Source: Artocarpus heterophyllus (Eukaryota > Streptophyta > Magnoliopsida > Rosales > Moraceae). Taken from it: a DNA stretch of 64,000 nucleotides. The stretch covers positions 4,099,052 through 4,163,051 of the forward strand of contig CM046345.1 of the NCBI GenBank assembly GCA_025403435.1. The letters are read 5' to 3'. Positions 26,401 through 36,947 of this stretch are shown here, in pieces (position 1 is the first letter of the stretch; every line of letters starts with the position of its first letter). The notes under the pieces were generated by a model, which made no database searches, was not told where the DNA came from, and was given only the letters and a program-made list of their open reading frames with translations. The position numbers were made by a program, and so were the translations under genes.

Positions 26401-27599
26401 ACATCAACGCACACGTCTATATGTTTGTATGTGTGTGTTATATATGTGTACGTACGTATTCGTTATATATATGGATTATCTAAGACAATATATTTACCTC
26501 ATTAGAATTTATCAATACAACGTTCTCAGAGTTGATTTCTCCACTCCATTCCTTTTGCATGTCATTCTCGTCCTCCCTACTGTCGTCCTTACCTGCATGC
26601 AAAATGAAAGTTACCTTCTAAAAAAACATAATAAATAAACTTAAAAGACTATAAGCCAGCGTATCACATTTTGTTTTTGTAAATATAAATAAAACTTAGT
26701 TTGTCTTTTTTTTTTAATAAATTAGTAACTATAATTCTTCGCTCTCAATTCTATTTGGTAATTTGATTCAGTTCCATCATGCTTGCCTTGTTTAATGAAA
26801 TTCGTTTTTGCTCCTCAAATCATTGGTATAACTTTAATTTCAAAAAAAAAAAAATTATGGTTTTTTGTTCTGAAATTATAAAATATTCAAAACCAACATT
26901 CATCAATTTCCAACAATATTATTTACCCTCATCTAATTTCTCCTCCTCCTCCTCTTTCTTCTCGTCTTCATCCTCGTCCTCGTCCTCGTTCTCGTCATGC
27001 AAGGACTCAATGAAATATACTCTAAAACTTGGTGAGCTAGGACCTATATATTCTCGCTCATCTTCTTCATCGTCCTTTTGGTCTTCCTTTCGATCTTCCT
27101 CTTTCACCTTTCTATCACTTTCTTTTTCTTTTTCTTCTTCTTCATCTTTTTCTTTTTCTTCTTCTTCTTTTCCTTTTTCTTCTTTATCATATATTGTTAC
27201 AGTTCTCTCTTGATTTTCAATCTCCTTATTGATCTCTATTTTCTTCTGCGGTTCCATGATGATAATCTCCTCCTTGTACACGATCTTCTTCTCTTCCACA
27301 ATTATTGCTGTTTTTGGTTGTGTCACGGAAGAAGAAACGCTATCATGATCCTGCAAAGACGTCTTCTCACTTATTAATCCTTCATTTTCATGCAGAGAGT
27401 CATGATCACGTGAAAAGCCGTCGCTTTCTTCGCGGCCGCCTTCGGTCAATAGCTCTTTTTTCGAGAGGGTGCCGCTGTTGTTTTCCCCGCTGCCCTTTCT
27501 CTTCCGTCGGAGCTCCTCAACCCTGCGCCACAGGAGGGGACGAAGCTTTGGAGGGATGGCCAATATATCCCCATTGAGCTTTGAATTTTGGCACCCCAT
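17443..27599 (-). CDS. Predicted N-myristoylated, Glu-rich plant protein of unknown function; intron 2 holds an LTR retrotransposon
   Basis: I assemble three exons on the minus strand: 27599-26927, 26592-26498 and 17616-17443, giving 313 residues with matching phases. The donors read GATGAGG|GTAAAT and AATGAG|GTAAAT; the acceptors are GCATGCAG| and TTTCAG|. The N-terminus MGCQNSKL fits N-myristoylation on Gly2 and palmitoylation on Cys3, which predicts membrane anchoring. A basic segment (PKLRPLLWRRVEELRRKRK) follows, then a long Glu/Lys-rich acidic stretch interrupted by SPSFRVYFIES. The exon 3 tail is basic (RMRFRRAL, GGPVAVKQLL, VKSCYHP). I do not recognise a named family. Intron 2 is 8,881 bases; without the inserted element it would be about 690. 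A reading that stops inside intron 1 would give 226 residues. Expression and splicing of the long intron are inferred. Confidence 0.65.
17789..19752 (+). repeat. 5' LTR of copy 1 (1,964 bp)
   Basis: Begins TGTGACACCC and ends GGGGCGTTACA, i.e. TG...CA. A perfect 8-bp stem (ACCCGTTA/TAACGGGT, 6-base loop) sits at 17795-17816. Several frames of 60-80 codons recur in all four LTRs but have no coding character. Confidence 0.95.
19760..19772 (+). promoter_or_regulatory. Primer binding site, complementary to tRNA-iMet
   Basis: TGGTATCAGAGCC begins seven bases after the 5' LTR. It is the standard plant initiator-tRNA-Met primer binding site for minus-strand DNA synthesis. Confidence 0.93.
19773..21241 (+). 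other. Internal leader of copy 1, non-coding
   Basis: AT-rich sequence without a conserved frame; a 78-codon frame at 20827-21063 is not kept in copy 2, so I do not call it. The last ~180 bases before the first gene are pyrimidine-rich (TTTTTCTCTCTTAATTTG and similar), like a plant 5' UTR. Confidence 0.5.
21242..21763 (+). CDS. Cys4 zinc-knuckle-like basic protein resembling plant-virus nucleic-acid-binding proteins (copy 1)
   Basis: A 173-residue intronless frame opens at an ATG. A basic N-terminal region precedes a short run KRRARAI (73-79) and four cysteines at 83, 86, 91 and 95 (CX2CX4CX3C), then a PG motif and STN. The order basic run, CX2C, second Cys pair, PG, S.N is the layout I know from the small cysteine-rich nucleic-acid-binding proteins of carlaviruses and relatives; those are RNA-binding proteins, some with silencing-suppressor or host-gene effects. 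The N-terminus and the ~75-residue C-terminal part (HPSGYVQGAIFKLWPKFY) are not part of that family as I know it. It is not a retrotransposon Gag zinc knuckle (CX2CX4HX4C): it has no His. Copy 2 is intact too. A viral origin is inference. Confidence 0.7.
   Translation: MDPKYQHMRKYFPSLSQKILRKKYKARITRLWILMRFGIPCDVRMLIEGKIRPSDFSQDVGLPGTGTSRSAMKRRARAIVVTCNKCGRQNCNGKCTSPGYMSTNREDKIRFCRDGLSKENLDSIHPPLHGHPSGYVQGAIFKLWPKFYTERQRLRNMVFLDPVCQAIRKLDGE
21764..22406 (+). other. Spacer between the two element genes (copy 1)
   Basis: About 640 bases of AT-rich DNA, including an AT-only tract near 21940-21960. A 69-codon frame at 22105-22314 is kept in copy 2 but shows no recognisable motif. The spacer could hold a second promoter; no clear TATA box is assigned. 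Confidence 0.4.
22407..23057 (+). CDS. LOG-like protein (cytokinin phosphoribohydrolase fold), probably catalytically altered (copy 1)
   Basis: A 216-residue intronless frame. I take the ATG at 22407, because the frame upstream to 22368 has no ATG. The LONELY GUY/lysine-decarboxylase-like fold is clear: VCVFCGSS (13-20), IIYGGGSI (46-52), SDAFIALPGGLGTLEE (107-122), KPLGLLN (137-143) and GFYDGLL. LOG enzymes release free cytokinin bases from nucleoside monophosphates in the cytosol. The PGGxGTxxE motif with its catalytic Glu is kept. The segment that normally reads MHxRKxxM and supplies the catalytic Arg is instead SIPKNFKDI (95-103), and GGGSxGLMG has become GGGSIKMMV. Activity is therefore doubtful; nucleotide binding or a dominant-negative role is possible. 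Plant LOG genes have several introns, so this copy is cDNA-like or comes from an intronless source. The C-terminal 25 residues are extra. Confidence 0.88.
   Translation: MSTSQSTKKIKNVCVFCGSSFGKDKAYLEAANHLGQVLARKKINIIYGGGSIKMMVNMALAARSSDATDVRIWPHIPVEGNLCKEAIGKGEGVRSIPKNFKDIIYNSDAFIALPGGLGTLEEIFVVACGQLLGFYSKPLGLLNVNGFYDGLLKFIDYAVEENITTESERQIFVTASTAEELIDKMQIIHPESDTATSKLEWERESRERPIDLNLHL
23058..24012 (+). other. 3' internal region and polypurine tract of copy 1
   Basis: Contains two imperfect repeats at about 23195-23234 and 23296-23339, sharing GGATACGGAGT and CTCTCGAAACG.ATCC. GGATACG and CGTATCC can pair as a hairpin. It ends with TTTAAGGGGGGTAGAGT (23996-24012), the polypurine tract for plus-strand priming next to the 3' LTR. 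Confidence 0.7.
24013..25978 (+). repeat. 3' LTR of copy 1 (1,966 bp)
   Basis: Nearly identical to the 5' LTR; the 2-bp length difference comes from one more AT in the TATATATA run near 24980. Substitutions noticed include TATTTTACGG/TATTGTACGG, CCCTTGGAAT/CCCTTAGAAT and CGGGTAAAT/CGGGCAAAT. Confidence 0.95.
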
Positions 27600-28728
27600 T
27601 GGAGAGAATTTATAGTAATTAATTAAGGAATATATGATCAGAATAGATGGAGTTTTTGGATTAAAAAAAATGGTGAAGAGTTTGCTCGATGAAGATTGAG
27701 AGGGTCAAGAAATTTAGTATTAATTATTGGAAGGAGAATTGGGTTCAAAACGGCAGTTAGGAAAGGAAAAAAAAAAAAAACCAGATGGGATCTGGTCTTT
27801 TGTTATATAATTGGGATTTTTCTCTTTTTTTTTTTGTCTTAACATTTACAATTTCATGGGGTTGTTCTTGATCAAAACTGCTTTGAAAAAGAATTCCCCA
27901 TGAAAGTTCAAATGTAACTGTTTGGTCTTTTTTTCTGAGATTTTTTCTTTTTCCTATATGTATATTTTGCAACCAATGCCACCTCAAGGGTAAGGCCATT
28001 AAGGCAATTGTCTAATTAAGGCCCCCTTAAGTCAAGGTTCCTTGTTATTAGGATCATTAATTAATTATCTTTACACCTCAAAATTGATCTTTCGTTGGAA
28101 ACTCTTAACTAATTAACCTTACACCTCAAAATATATATTAAGCATATTAATTAGTTTTTGTTTCTAGAAAAATAAACAAATCCTATTTCTTAATTAGGTC
28201 TTAATTTAATTTTGTAAAACTCATATAAGAACTAGTATTAAAAGATGTTTGTTTTATTTTTTTAGAAAAAAGATGTTTGTTTGTCAATATTTTTTTTTCC
28301 CTAAAAATAGATTTTTTTTTCCAAACTTCTTTTGTGGCATATTTGATATTTCAGTTCAAACGTCTTGCAATCCTCTTTCCAACAACTGTTTTGTTGGAAA
28401 ACAAGAAGAAAAGGAAAAAACAAAAAGCCACTTAATTTTACTATTAATATTGAACAGAAATTACAATCGAATAATTTTCTTTTTAAATTCATCTTTAATC
28501 ATACCTCTCCCAAAAAAAGGTCCTTTTGAATAGTTTGAAAAATGAATGAATAAAAATATTAATATTAGCTATATATTTGTTCTTAATTCCATTCTAGTAT
28601 TATTTTTTTCTTCACTATAAAGACTTTTAAAACTCACATTTACAACACAGAGATGCATAATTATTCTCGATGCATGGTTAAAATATTTCCAATATTGACG
28701 GCCATGGATGTTGAGAAATGGAAGATAT
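27600..28728 (-). promoter_or_regulatory. Upstream region of the myristoylated-protein gene
   Basis: The space between the ATG at 27599 and the second retrotransposon. A TATATAA on the minus strand at about 27797-27803, some 200 bases upstream of the ATG, is a candidate TATA box. The rest is AT-rich with poly-A/T runs and nothing coding. Confidence 0.35.
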
Positions 28729-28733
28729 AGTAT

Positions 28734-30707
28734 TGTAACGCCCCTATGTGGGGGTTAACAGTTTTTAATGAGATAAAATAAAAATAAATAATAAAAGTAA
28801 AACCTTAAAAATAAAATTTGCCCGGGACTTAAATGAAAACTCTCAACTCAAAAATAAAAATATAAACGACAAATAAACCACAGTTTTAATGTAGCACCTT
28901 AAATTTAATAATATAAACTGTTGTCATCATCATTTTAACCCTCAACACATTATAATTACAGTCACAGAAAGTAACAATTGATGCTTACATTATCATGAAG
29001 AACATTCTTTACAATTGAGCAGTCCCAATGTAATATAGTTATATCGCTTCCTCAACTATATTTCTCGTAGCCACCTCACACTTAGTGAGTCCTGAAAAGA
29101 TATAAACATAAGGGAATGAGCGACACTATGCTCAGTAGAGAAAGCCATTACTCACCTTTAGGTTTTTATCATTACCACATTAAAACCTGCATGGTTAGTA
29201 AGTTACATCATATTCCAGATTATGAGGTTTATTATGATCACATCTTATGGATACCGTAGTTAATCATTACCAAGTGTCATAATTACACATTTATACAAAT
29301 ATTACCAATCATCATTGTTCCTAGGTATCCATGTTAAATTGAGTATCACTCAACTCATCGAAACCCAAATGGGCGCACTTGATCACCCTATAAACATTCC
29401 AAGGGTGTTCCGGTGAGGGGACATCAAGCCCCGAGTCCTCACCAAATCAATTCCTGTACAGTGTGTTCTGGGACTTTCAACCCAAGGAAGCGTCATCACC
29501 TTCCCCCTATTTTACCTTTTAGGGTATTCATGCCCAAGGACGTAACCGTCGCCCTTTTCATGTCTCACAATTTCTCTATATTAAATCATTATCAATAGAG
29601 TTAGTTTTCCTAACCATGCTTCTCAATTTATAACATGTGTCAATTCATTATGTTCCTCGCCGTACAATACAAGACGAGTCCATGTCATAGTTTCATATGT
29701 GATACTCATATAATATCAGTTCAACATAGATATATATATATTGCGGCAAAACAATCAATTTTAATTCTATAAAAACCTCACAAAAGATGAGTAATAGAAT
29801 CCCTACCTTTCAAGCTTATCAACAATCTTTTAATCCTGGAATCAATTAACGTTAGCTCCATACTCCCTTGATCCTAAGGCGTGCATAAGGACAATTAAAA
29901 CTAAAGCACAACATACAACTACATTCATAAAATTTATTTTAATTTAATCTTAGAATTTCAAGAAATAACCACTGCCCATAGAGGTATTATAAAGTTTAAC
30001 AATATAAATTTTCTGTCTAGGGCATATACACTTAGACTTCATACATATGCTCCAAAATAGCAACAAACATATACTTAGGTTTAAGAACGCAAATTTGAAT
30101 AATCCTTTAGTATAAAAGAAAATTTATAAATGAAAGACTAAATTTGTTCATAAGATTCTAACCTCGGATTATGGTTAGTTGGAAGCTTGAAATGGCTTCA
30201 AAACAGGTTCCTTTAGTTCGGTATGACTGAAATTCTTGCTCAAATGGAGGTGATGGTGGCTGATTTTTATGGCTGCCTTGAAGAAGTTCTCTAAGTATTT
30301 TGCTTCAGCAAAGAAATGAGAAGAAGAGTGTGGGAACCGTGGAAGAGAAAGGAAGAAAAGATGAAGTCTTTGAAGAGAAGTGATGGAAACAATTATAGAG
30401 GAGACATGTTGAAGCATGTCACGGAGGAAATAAAGAAAATGAGGGTCAAGAGTAGTTGGAAAAGATATCCTTATGTCTCATCTAAAGACTTTAACACATA
30501 TAATGCCAATATGACATTTTTGAGATTTATTAGAAGTTCTAAGGCTTTTTAGTAATCATACTAAATAAATATAGGAGAATTTTAGAAAATTTAAAAATAG
30601 ATAAAAATAAATATTATAAAATAAATTTAAATGAAGCAATTTTTTTTTATACATTAAAAATTAATTTAATTACCTCAATACCCGTTAGGAGAATAACGGG
30701 TGTCACA
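28734..30707 (-). repeat. 3' LTR of copy 2 (left end, 1,974 bp)
   Basis: On the plus strand it starts TGTAACGCCCC and ends GGGTGTCACA, the reverse complement of the LTR ends of copy 1. It faces the myristoylated-protein gene about 1.1 kb away on the same strand. Confidence 0.95.
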
Positions 30708-31662
30708 GCTCTACCCCCCTTAAAGAAATTTCGTCCTCGAAATTTCAATTCTAGCAATACTAGTAAAAATTATGATTCCATTATGATTCCAATTCTGAGT
30801 CTAAACCGTTAATGTTGTTTGTCCTCCAAATTTAAGTTATCGTATTTCCACTTATTTACTTGCATAATAAATCTTACTCCTAAATCCCTCAATAAGAGTA
30901 TTTCTGACAAGTTTCAACTTATAACACCATATAATAGTCTAAGAATCTGATCAGGCATACATATTGACCATATCATGATTCCGGTCCTTCATTGTCCATG
31001 GACTGTGATTTACAATCACATTTAAGGAGATTGCCAGAAAAATTTTATATACTTCATCTTTAGGTTCCTTTTCCTTTTTGAGTAAGGAAAAGTCAAATAT
31101 ATTTGATTTCATACCTCAACTAATAAACTAAAACATAATCATAAAACATATATCACAAACACTTATATTCAAAACCATACATTAAACTTATTCATAGAGA
31201 TATTAAACGGAATCTCAGAGTTGCAGACAAACCCGACATATTTTTCATTAAACAGCTATCCTCATGACACAAACATTCAACCCAAATAATATACTCATAT
31301 TTCATATGGAATATCCCCATAACTGACTCTGGTACTTCCACATAATATTAACAGAATATTACACATTACAAACATGATACGGATACGTTTCGAGAGTACA
31401 AGGCACTCCGTATACCAGCTATCCATATCATGCATGCTTATAGGATACAAAAACATCGATAAACAAAAGATCGGACCTTAAGAAGGATGCGTTTCGAGAG
31501 CATCAAGTACTCCGTATCCAGCCATCCCGGCATTAGGCTCAATGAATCTAAAAGATTGAACAACGACGTACCACAAGAAACACAGAATACAAGGTAAACG
31601 GTTATTCGTAACACACGAAATACGGACACACATGCCTACATGCCAAAGATAAAACAAAAAGA
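30708..31662 (-). other. Polypurine tract and 3' internal region of copy 2
   Basis: GCTCTACCCCCCTTAAAG at 30708-30725 is the complement of the polypurine tract. The GGATACG/CGTATCC repeats described for copy 1 recur at about 31380-31420 and 31485-31525. Confidence 0.7.
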
Positions 31663-32313
31663 TTACAGATGGAGATTCAAATCAATTGGCCGCTCCCGGC
31701 TTTCCCTTTCCCATTCAAGCTTGGATGTTGCAGTGTCGGATTCTGGATGTATGATTTGCATTTTATCTATCAATTCCTCAGCTGTTGAAGCAGTAACAAA
31801 GATTTGTCTCTCCGATTCTGTAGTGATGTTTTCTTCTACAGCGTAATCTAGAAATTTCAAAAGACCGTCATAAAAACCCTTTACGTTCAGCAGACCCAAA
31901 GGTTTGGAATAAAAGCCCAACAATTGCCCACAAGCAACTATAAATATTTCCTCAAGAGTACCTAGACCACCAGGTAATGCTATAAAAGCATCGAAATTAT
32001 AGATTATGTCTTTAAAATCTTTAGGGATACTCCTGACTCCTTCTCCCTTACCTATGGTTTCCTTACAAAGGTTTCCTTCAACTGGAATATGAGGCCAAAT
32101 TCTTACATCAGTAGCGTCGCTAGACCTAGCTGCTAGTGCCATATTTACCATCATTTTTATACTACCACCCCCATAGATTATGTTAATCTTCTTGCGTGCT
32201 AGGACTTGCCCTAAGTGATTTGCAGCTTCTAAATAAGCTTTATCTTTTCCAAGGCTGGAACCACAAAAGACACAGACATTCTTTATTTTCTTCGTGGACT
32301 GGGAGGTAGACAT
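31663..32313 (-). CDS. LOG-like protein, copy 2
   Basis: An intact 216-residue frame from the ATG at 32313, the second copy of the LOG-like ORF. I count seven residue differences from copy 1 by eye (for example FGKDK/LGKDK, KEAIG/KETIG, YNSDAF/YNFDAF, NVNGF/NVKGF) and about four silent changes, with no stop or indel. PGGLGTLEE is intact, and the same catalytic-Arg segment is missing (SIPKDFKDI). The Ser-to-Phe change sits directly beside the active-site DAF motif. Confidence 0.88.
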   Translation of the reverse strand: MSTSQSTKKIKNVCVFCGSSLGKDKAYLEAANHLGQVLARKKINIIYGGGSIKMMVNMALAARSSDATDVRIWPHIPVEGNLCKETIGKGEGVRSIPKDFKDIIYNFDAFIALPGGLGTLEEIFIVACGQLLGFYSKPLGLLNVKGFYDGLLKFLDYAVEENITTESERQIFVTASTAEELIDKMQIIHPESDTATSKLEWERESRERPIDLNLHL

Positions 32314-32956
32314 ATTTGGTTTATAGAAGTGGTTGCTTAATGTCTGCTCCACTTAGACTTCGGGTTCTACATGAGTTTTTAAAGATGAGAAATATACAAA
32401 AAGGGCTAAAGAGATAGACGAGTAGGTAATGAAAAGGTAATCCAAAGATTTAAACAAAATCTTGTGCGGATAAGAAAGTAAGATAAGGTGATTGATAGTT
32501 TACAGAAAATCTGATTCACTTTTTGAAAAAGATTAGACTCTAATTGTATAACTTTTGACAATTGAGAACAATTTGACAGAAGACCCTCATGACACAACTG
32601 TAGACTTTTTGACAAATATACACCAAGTCTAGAAATTTAATATAAACGACAAATACTGTAGAACTTTTGAAATTTGAGACACAAATCTTGAAATATCTGG
32701 ATAAGCTTTTCAAAATTCAAACATATTACTGTACCGTATGTAACGTGTCTGATAAGATAATATATTTTATTATATATATATTTAAGAAAATCATAAATTA
32801 AATAAGATATTAACACTTACTGTATCAATCTAATAATCACAATTATTTCAAACACAAAAGCAAATATTCTGAGTAAAAGAAAAACACAAACTGTTGAACA
32901 TCAGCTAAAACTGCTTCAAATAAGTAAAGACTAAATAACCTTTATAGAGCGATGAC

Positions 32957-33478
32957 TTATTTCCCATCCAGTTTTCTTATGGCTTGGCAAACAGGATCTA
33001 GAAATACCATATTCCTGAGGCGTTGTCTTTCTGTATAAAATTTAGGCCAGAGTTTAAAAATAGCTCCTTGAACATATCCACTAGGGTGACCGTGGAGAGG
33101 AGGATGGATGCTATCCAAGTTCTCCTTTGAAAGTCCATTCCTACAAAACCTTATTTTATCCTCTCTATTCGTAGACATATAACCAGGTGAAGTACATTTA
33201 CCGTTACAATTTTGTCTTCCACATTTGTTACAAGCGACCACGATGGCACGAGCTCTTCTTTTCATTGCACTACGACTGGTACCTGTTCCTGGTAAACCGA
33301 CATCTTGACTAAAGTCACTCGGACGGATTTTCCCCTCAATTAACATTCTCACATCACAAGGGATACCAAAACGCATAAGAATCCACAACCGAGTAATTCT
33401 AGCCTTGTATTTCTTTCTGAGAATCTTTTGGGAGAGTGATGGGAAATACTTTCTCAGGTGTTGGTACTTTGGGTCCAT
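32957..33478 (-). CDS. Cys4 basic protein resembling plant-virus nucleic-acid-binding proteins, copy 2
   Basis: An intact 173-residue frame from the ATG at 33478, with four residue differences from copy 1 (Met8Leu, Thr82Ala, Asp114Asn, Glu173Lys) and one silent change seen by eye. All four cysteines and the KRRARAI run are kept. It lies upstream of the LOG-like gene on the same strand, with a ~640-base spacer as in copy 1. Confidence 0.7.
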   Translation of the reverse strand: MDPKYQHLRKYFPSLSQKILRKKYKARITRLWILMRFGIPCDVRMLIEGKIRPSDFSQDVGLPGTGTSRSAMKRRARAIVVACNKCGRQNCNGKCTSPGYMSTNREDKIRFCRNGLSKENLDSIHPPLHGHPSGYVQGAIFKLWPKFYTERQRLRNMVFLDPVCQAIRKLDGK

Positions 33479-34948
33479 GATGAGATGAAAGAAGAGTAAA
33501 TAGAAAGGAAAAATTAAGATAGTAAATTGCAGAATCCTAGAATTCCTTCTTCTTTTAGAGGAAAAGAAGAATTTTTAATGAAAAAGAAGAGGATTTGCGA
33601 TTTAGAGAAAAAATAACAAATTAAGAGAGAAAAAGTGAACTCGGAGAAATAAGGTCTTACGCACAGTAAACGTATATGTAAACAATAATTAAACCACTGT
33701 ATATGACACGTATAGAGACCACGTGGGAGAGACAGTGTGAATCAAACTGATTTAAGATTTGAACTAGGCCCAAATGTTCTTAGTTGAAAATGGTCAAGTT
33801 GTTTCAGGCCTTAACACATTTGGAACGAGTTAAATAACAAACATAAAATTGAAAACCAATTTGTATAAATCTTAAACCCAATTTAAAGCCCACTATAGAT
33901 AAAGTTAACTATGAACAACAAATCTAATTTAACGACAACAAGGATCTTCCTGAATGATATTTAAAATCATTTCATAACAACATAATCTTCCAGCAACTCA
34001 AATAATTTTATTTTAATCAAAACCTTATTGAACAATACATACACCCATATGTTATTCATAATACTTAACATCTATCAATGGATTCATCATCATTACTACC
34101 AAAGGTTTAGAATGCGACTAACCTTGAAATCAATACGATTTACGTCTTTCAACGTAGACCATATCAATGAACAAAGACACTAGATGTTACTACTTAAGAA
34201 CATCTACAATCCCCACAATTCTACTCATACAATATATAATTTCCTCATATAACAAAACCTTAGGTAACCAAAAGATTCACTGATACACTTAAATACAATG
34301 TACGTAACAAAATATTCCAATTTTGAGATTCATGCATTCTAGACTTTACACAGTCTCAACAGACCAAAAGTCTAACATTTATCTCTCTCATGATTCAATA
34401 CCATGATTTCCAACTTATATCATATTCCTCAAATAAATAGAACTTTTAAGAAAAGATATTGACACTTATGTGCTCCATCGAATCCACACATAATCATTAC
34501 TTAGGTTTGAATCAATTACGAAAAATTTGACATATCTACGTCAAACTTTAAAATCAATAAATCAAGCCTTATATTTCTTATTGTTTTTCACGAGACAAAA
34601 TACTTTTAAATCCTCGTATCTACACGAATTTCTCATCGTTTATACGAATTAGATATGCTTATAGGTCCAAATATTATACGAATCTCTCATAAGCATTCTA
34701 CTTATAAACTCATTCCATATAATTATCATTCCCTTATAACTATTAATACTTTCCTTCTATATAATTATTGTACTCATATAACTATTGATATTTTCATTCT
34801 ATGGCCTTTCCATGTTACATCCTTCTAGACTGTATAAATCAATGTGAAGGTTCATTTTGATGATGACAATAAAAATTCAGCTTCAAAACCATCTCAAAAA
34901 TATATTTTTTTTAAAATGATGCTACACTCCCTAGGTTAACCGAACCTA

Positions 34949-34961
34949 GGCTCTGATACCA
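34949..34961 (-). promoter_or_regulatory. Primer binding site (tRNA-iMet) of copy 2
   Basis: GGCTCTGATACCA on the plus strand is the complement of TGGTATCAGAGCC, seven bases inside the 5' LTR. Confidence 0.92.
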
Positions 34962-34968
34962 AAAATTC

Positions 34969-36942
34969 TGTAACGCCCCTATGTGGGGGTTAACAGTTTT
35001 TAATGAGATAAAATAAAAATAAATAATAAAAGTAAAACCTTAAAAATAAAATTTGCCCGGGACTTAAATGAAAACTCTCAACTCAAAAATAAAAATATAA
35101 ACGACAAATAAACCACAGTTTTAATGTAGCACCTTAAATTTAATAATATAAACTGTTGTCATCATCATTTTAACCCTCAACACATTATAATTACAGTCAC
35201 AGAAAGTAACAATTGATGCTTACATTATCATGAAGAACATTCTTTACAATTGAGCAGTCCCAATGTAATATAGTTATATCGCTTCCTCAACTATATTTCT
35301 CGTAGCCACCTCACACTTAGTGAGTCCTGAAAAGATATAAACATAAGGGAATGAGCGACACTATGCTCAGTAGAGAAAGCCATTACTCACCTTTAGGTTT
35401 TTATCATTACCACATTAAAACCTGCATGGTTAGTAAGTTACATCATATTCCAGATTATGAGGTTTATTATGATCACATCTTATGGATACCGTAGTTAATC
35501 ATTACCAAGTGTCATAATTACACATTTATACAAATATTACCAATCATCATTGTTCCTAGGTATCCATGTTAAATTGAGTATCACTCAACTCATCGAAACC
35601 CAAATGGGCGCACTTGATCACCCTATAAACATTCCAAGGGTGTTCCGGTGAGGGGACATCAAGCCCCGAGTCCTCACCAAATCAATTCCTGTACAGTGTG
35701 TTCTGGGACTTTCAACCCAAGGAAGCGTCATCACCTTCCCCCTATTTTACCTTTTAGGGTATTCATGCCCAAGGACGTAACCGTCGCCCTTTTCATGTCT
35801 CACAATTTCTCTATATTAAATCATTATCAATAGAGTTAGTTTTCCTAACCATGCTTCTCAATTTATAACATGTGTCAATTCATTATGTTCCTCGCCGTAC
35901 AATACAAGACGAGTCCATGTCATAGTTTCATATGTGATACTCATATAATATCAGTTCAACATAGATATATATATATTGCGGCAAAACAATCAATTTTAAT
36001 TCTATAAAAACCTCACAAAAGATGAGTAATAGAATCCCTACCTTTCAAGCTTATCAACAATCTTTTAATCCTGGAATCAATTAACGTTAGCTCCATACTC
36101 CCTTGATCCTAAGGCGTGCATAAGGACAATTAAAACTAAAGCACAACATACAACTACATTCATAAAATTTATTTTAATTTAATCTTAGAATTTCAAGAAA
36201 TAACCACTGCCCATAGAGGTATTATAAAGTTTAACAATATAAATTTTCTGTCTAGGGCATATACACTTAGACTTCATACATATGCTCCAAAATAGCAACA
36301 AACATATACTTAGGTTTAAGAACGCAAATTTGAATAATCCTTTAGTATAAAAGAAAATTTATAAATGAAAGACTAAATTTGTTCATAAGATTCTAACCTC
36401 GGATTATGGTTAGTTGGAAGCTTGAAATGGCTTCAAAACAGGTTCCTTTAGTTCGGTATGACTGAAATTCTTGCTCAAATGGAGGTGATGGTGGCTGATT
36501 TTTATGGCTGCCTTGAAGAAGTTCTCTAAGTATTTTGCTTCAGCAAAGAAATGAGAAGAAGAGTGTGGGAACCGTGGAAGAGAAAGGAAGAAAAGATGAA
36601 GTCTTTGAAGAGAAGTGATGGAAACAATTATAGAGGAGACATGTTGAAGCATGTCACGGAGGAAATAAAGAAAATGAGGGTCAAGAGTAGTTGGAAAAGA
36701 TATCCTTATGTCTCATCTAAAGACTTTAACACATATAATGCCAATATGACATTTTTGAGATTTATTAGAAGTTCTAAGGCTTTTTAGTAATCATACTAAA
36801 TAAATATAGGAGAATTTTAGAAAATTTAAAAATAGATAAAAATAAATATTATAAAATAAATTTAAATGAAGCAATTTTTTTTTATACATTAAAAATTAAT
36901 TTAATTACCTCAATACCCGTTAGGAGAATAACGGGTGTCACA
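34969..36942 (-). repeat. 5' LTR of copy 2 (right end, 1,974 bp)
   Basis: Matches the left LTR at every point compared. It ends with TAACGGGTGTCACA, followed directly by the AGTAT duplication. Confidence 0.95.
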
Positions 36943-36947
36943 AGTAT

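Larger units (their letters stand above)
28729..36947 (-). mobile_element. LTR retrotransposon copy 2, inverted relative to copy 1
   Basis: The element is 28734-36942, flanked by AGTAT at 28729-28733 and 36943-36947. Both LTRs are 1,974 bp (28734-30707 and 34969-36942). I saw no difference between them, and a constant 6,235-base offset holds for every landmark compared, so this insertion looks very recent. The order on the minus strand is LTR, primer binding site, Cys4 ORF, LOG-like ORF, polypurine tract, LTR, as in copy 1, and gag-pol is again absent. Its different target duplication and its sequence differences from copy 1 show an independent insertion rather than a duplicated segment. Confidence 0.95.

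Noticed and set aside
26779..27577. Ser/Phe-rich plus-strand frames opposite exon 1 of the myristoylated-protein gene
   Set aside because: Antisense shadows of the Glu/Lys-rich coding strand.
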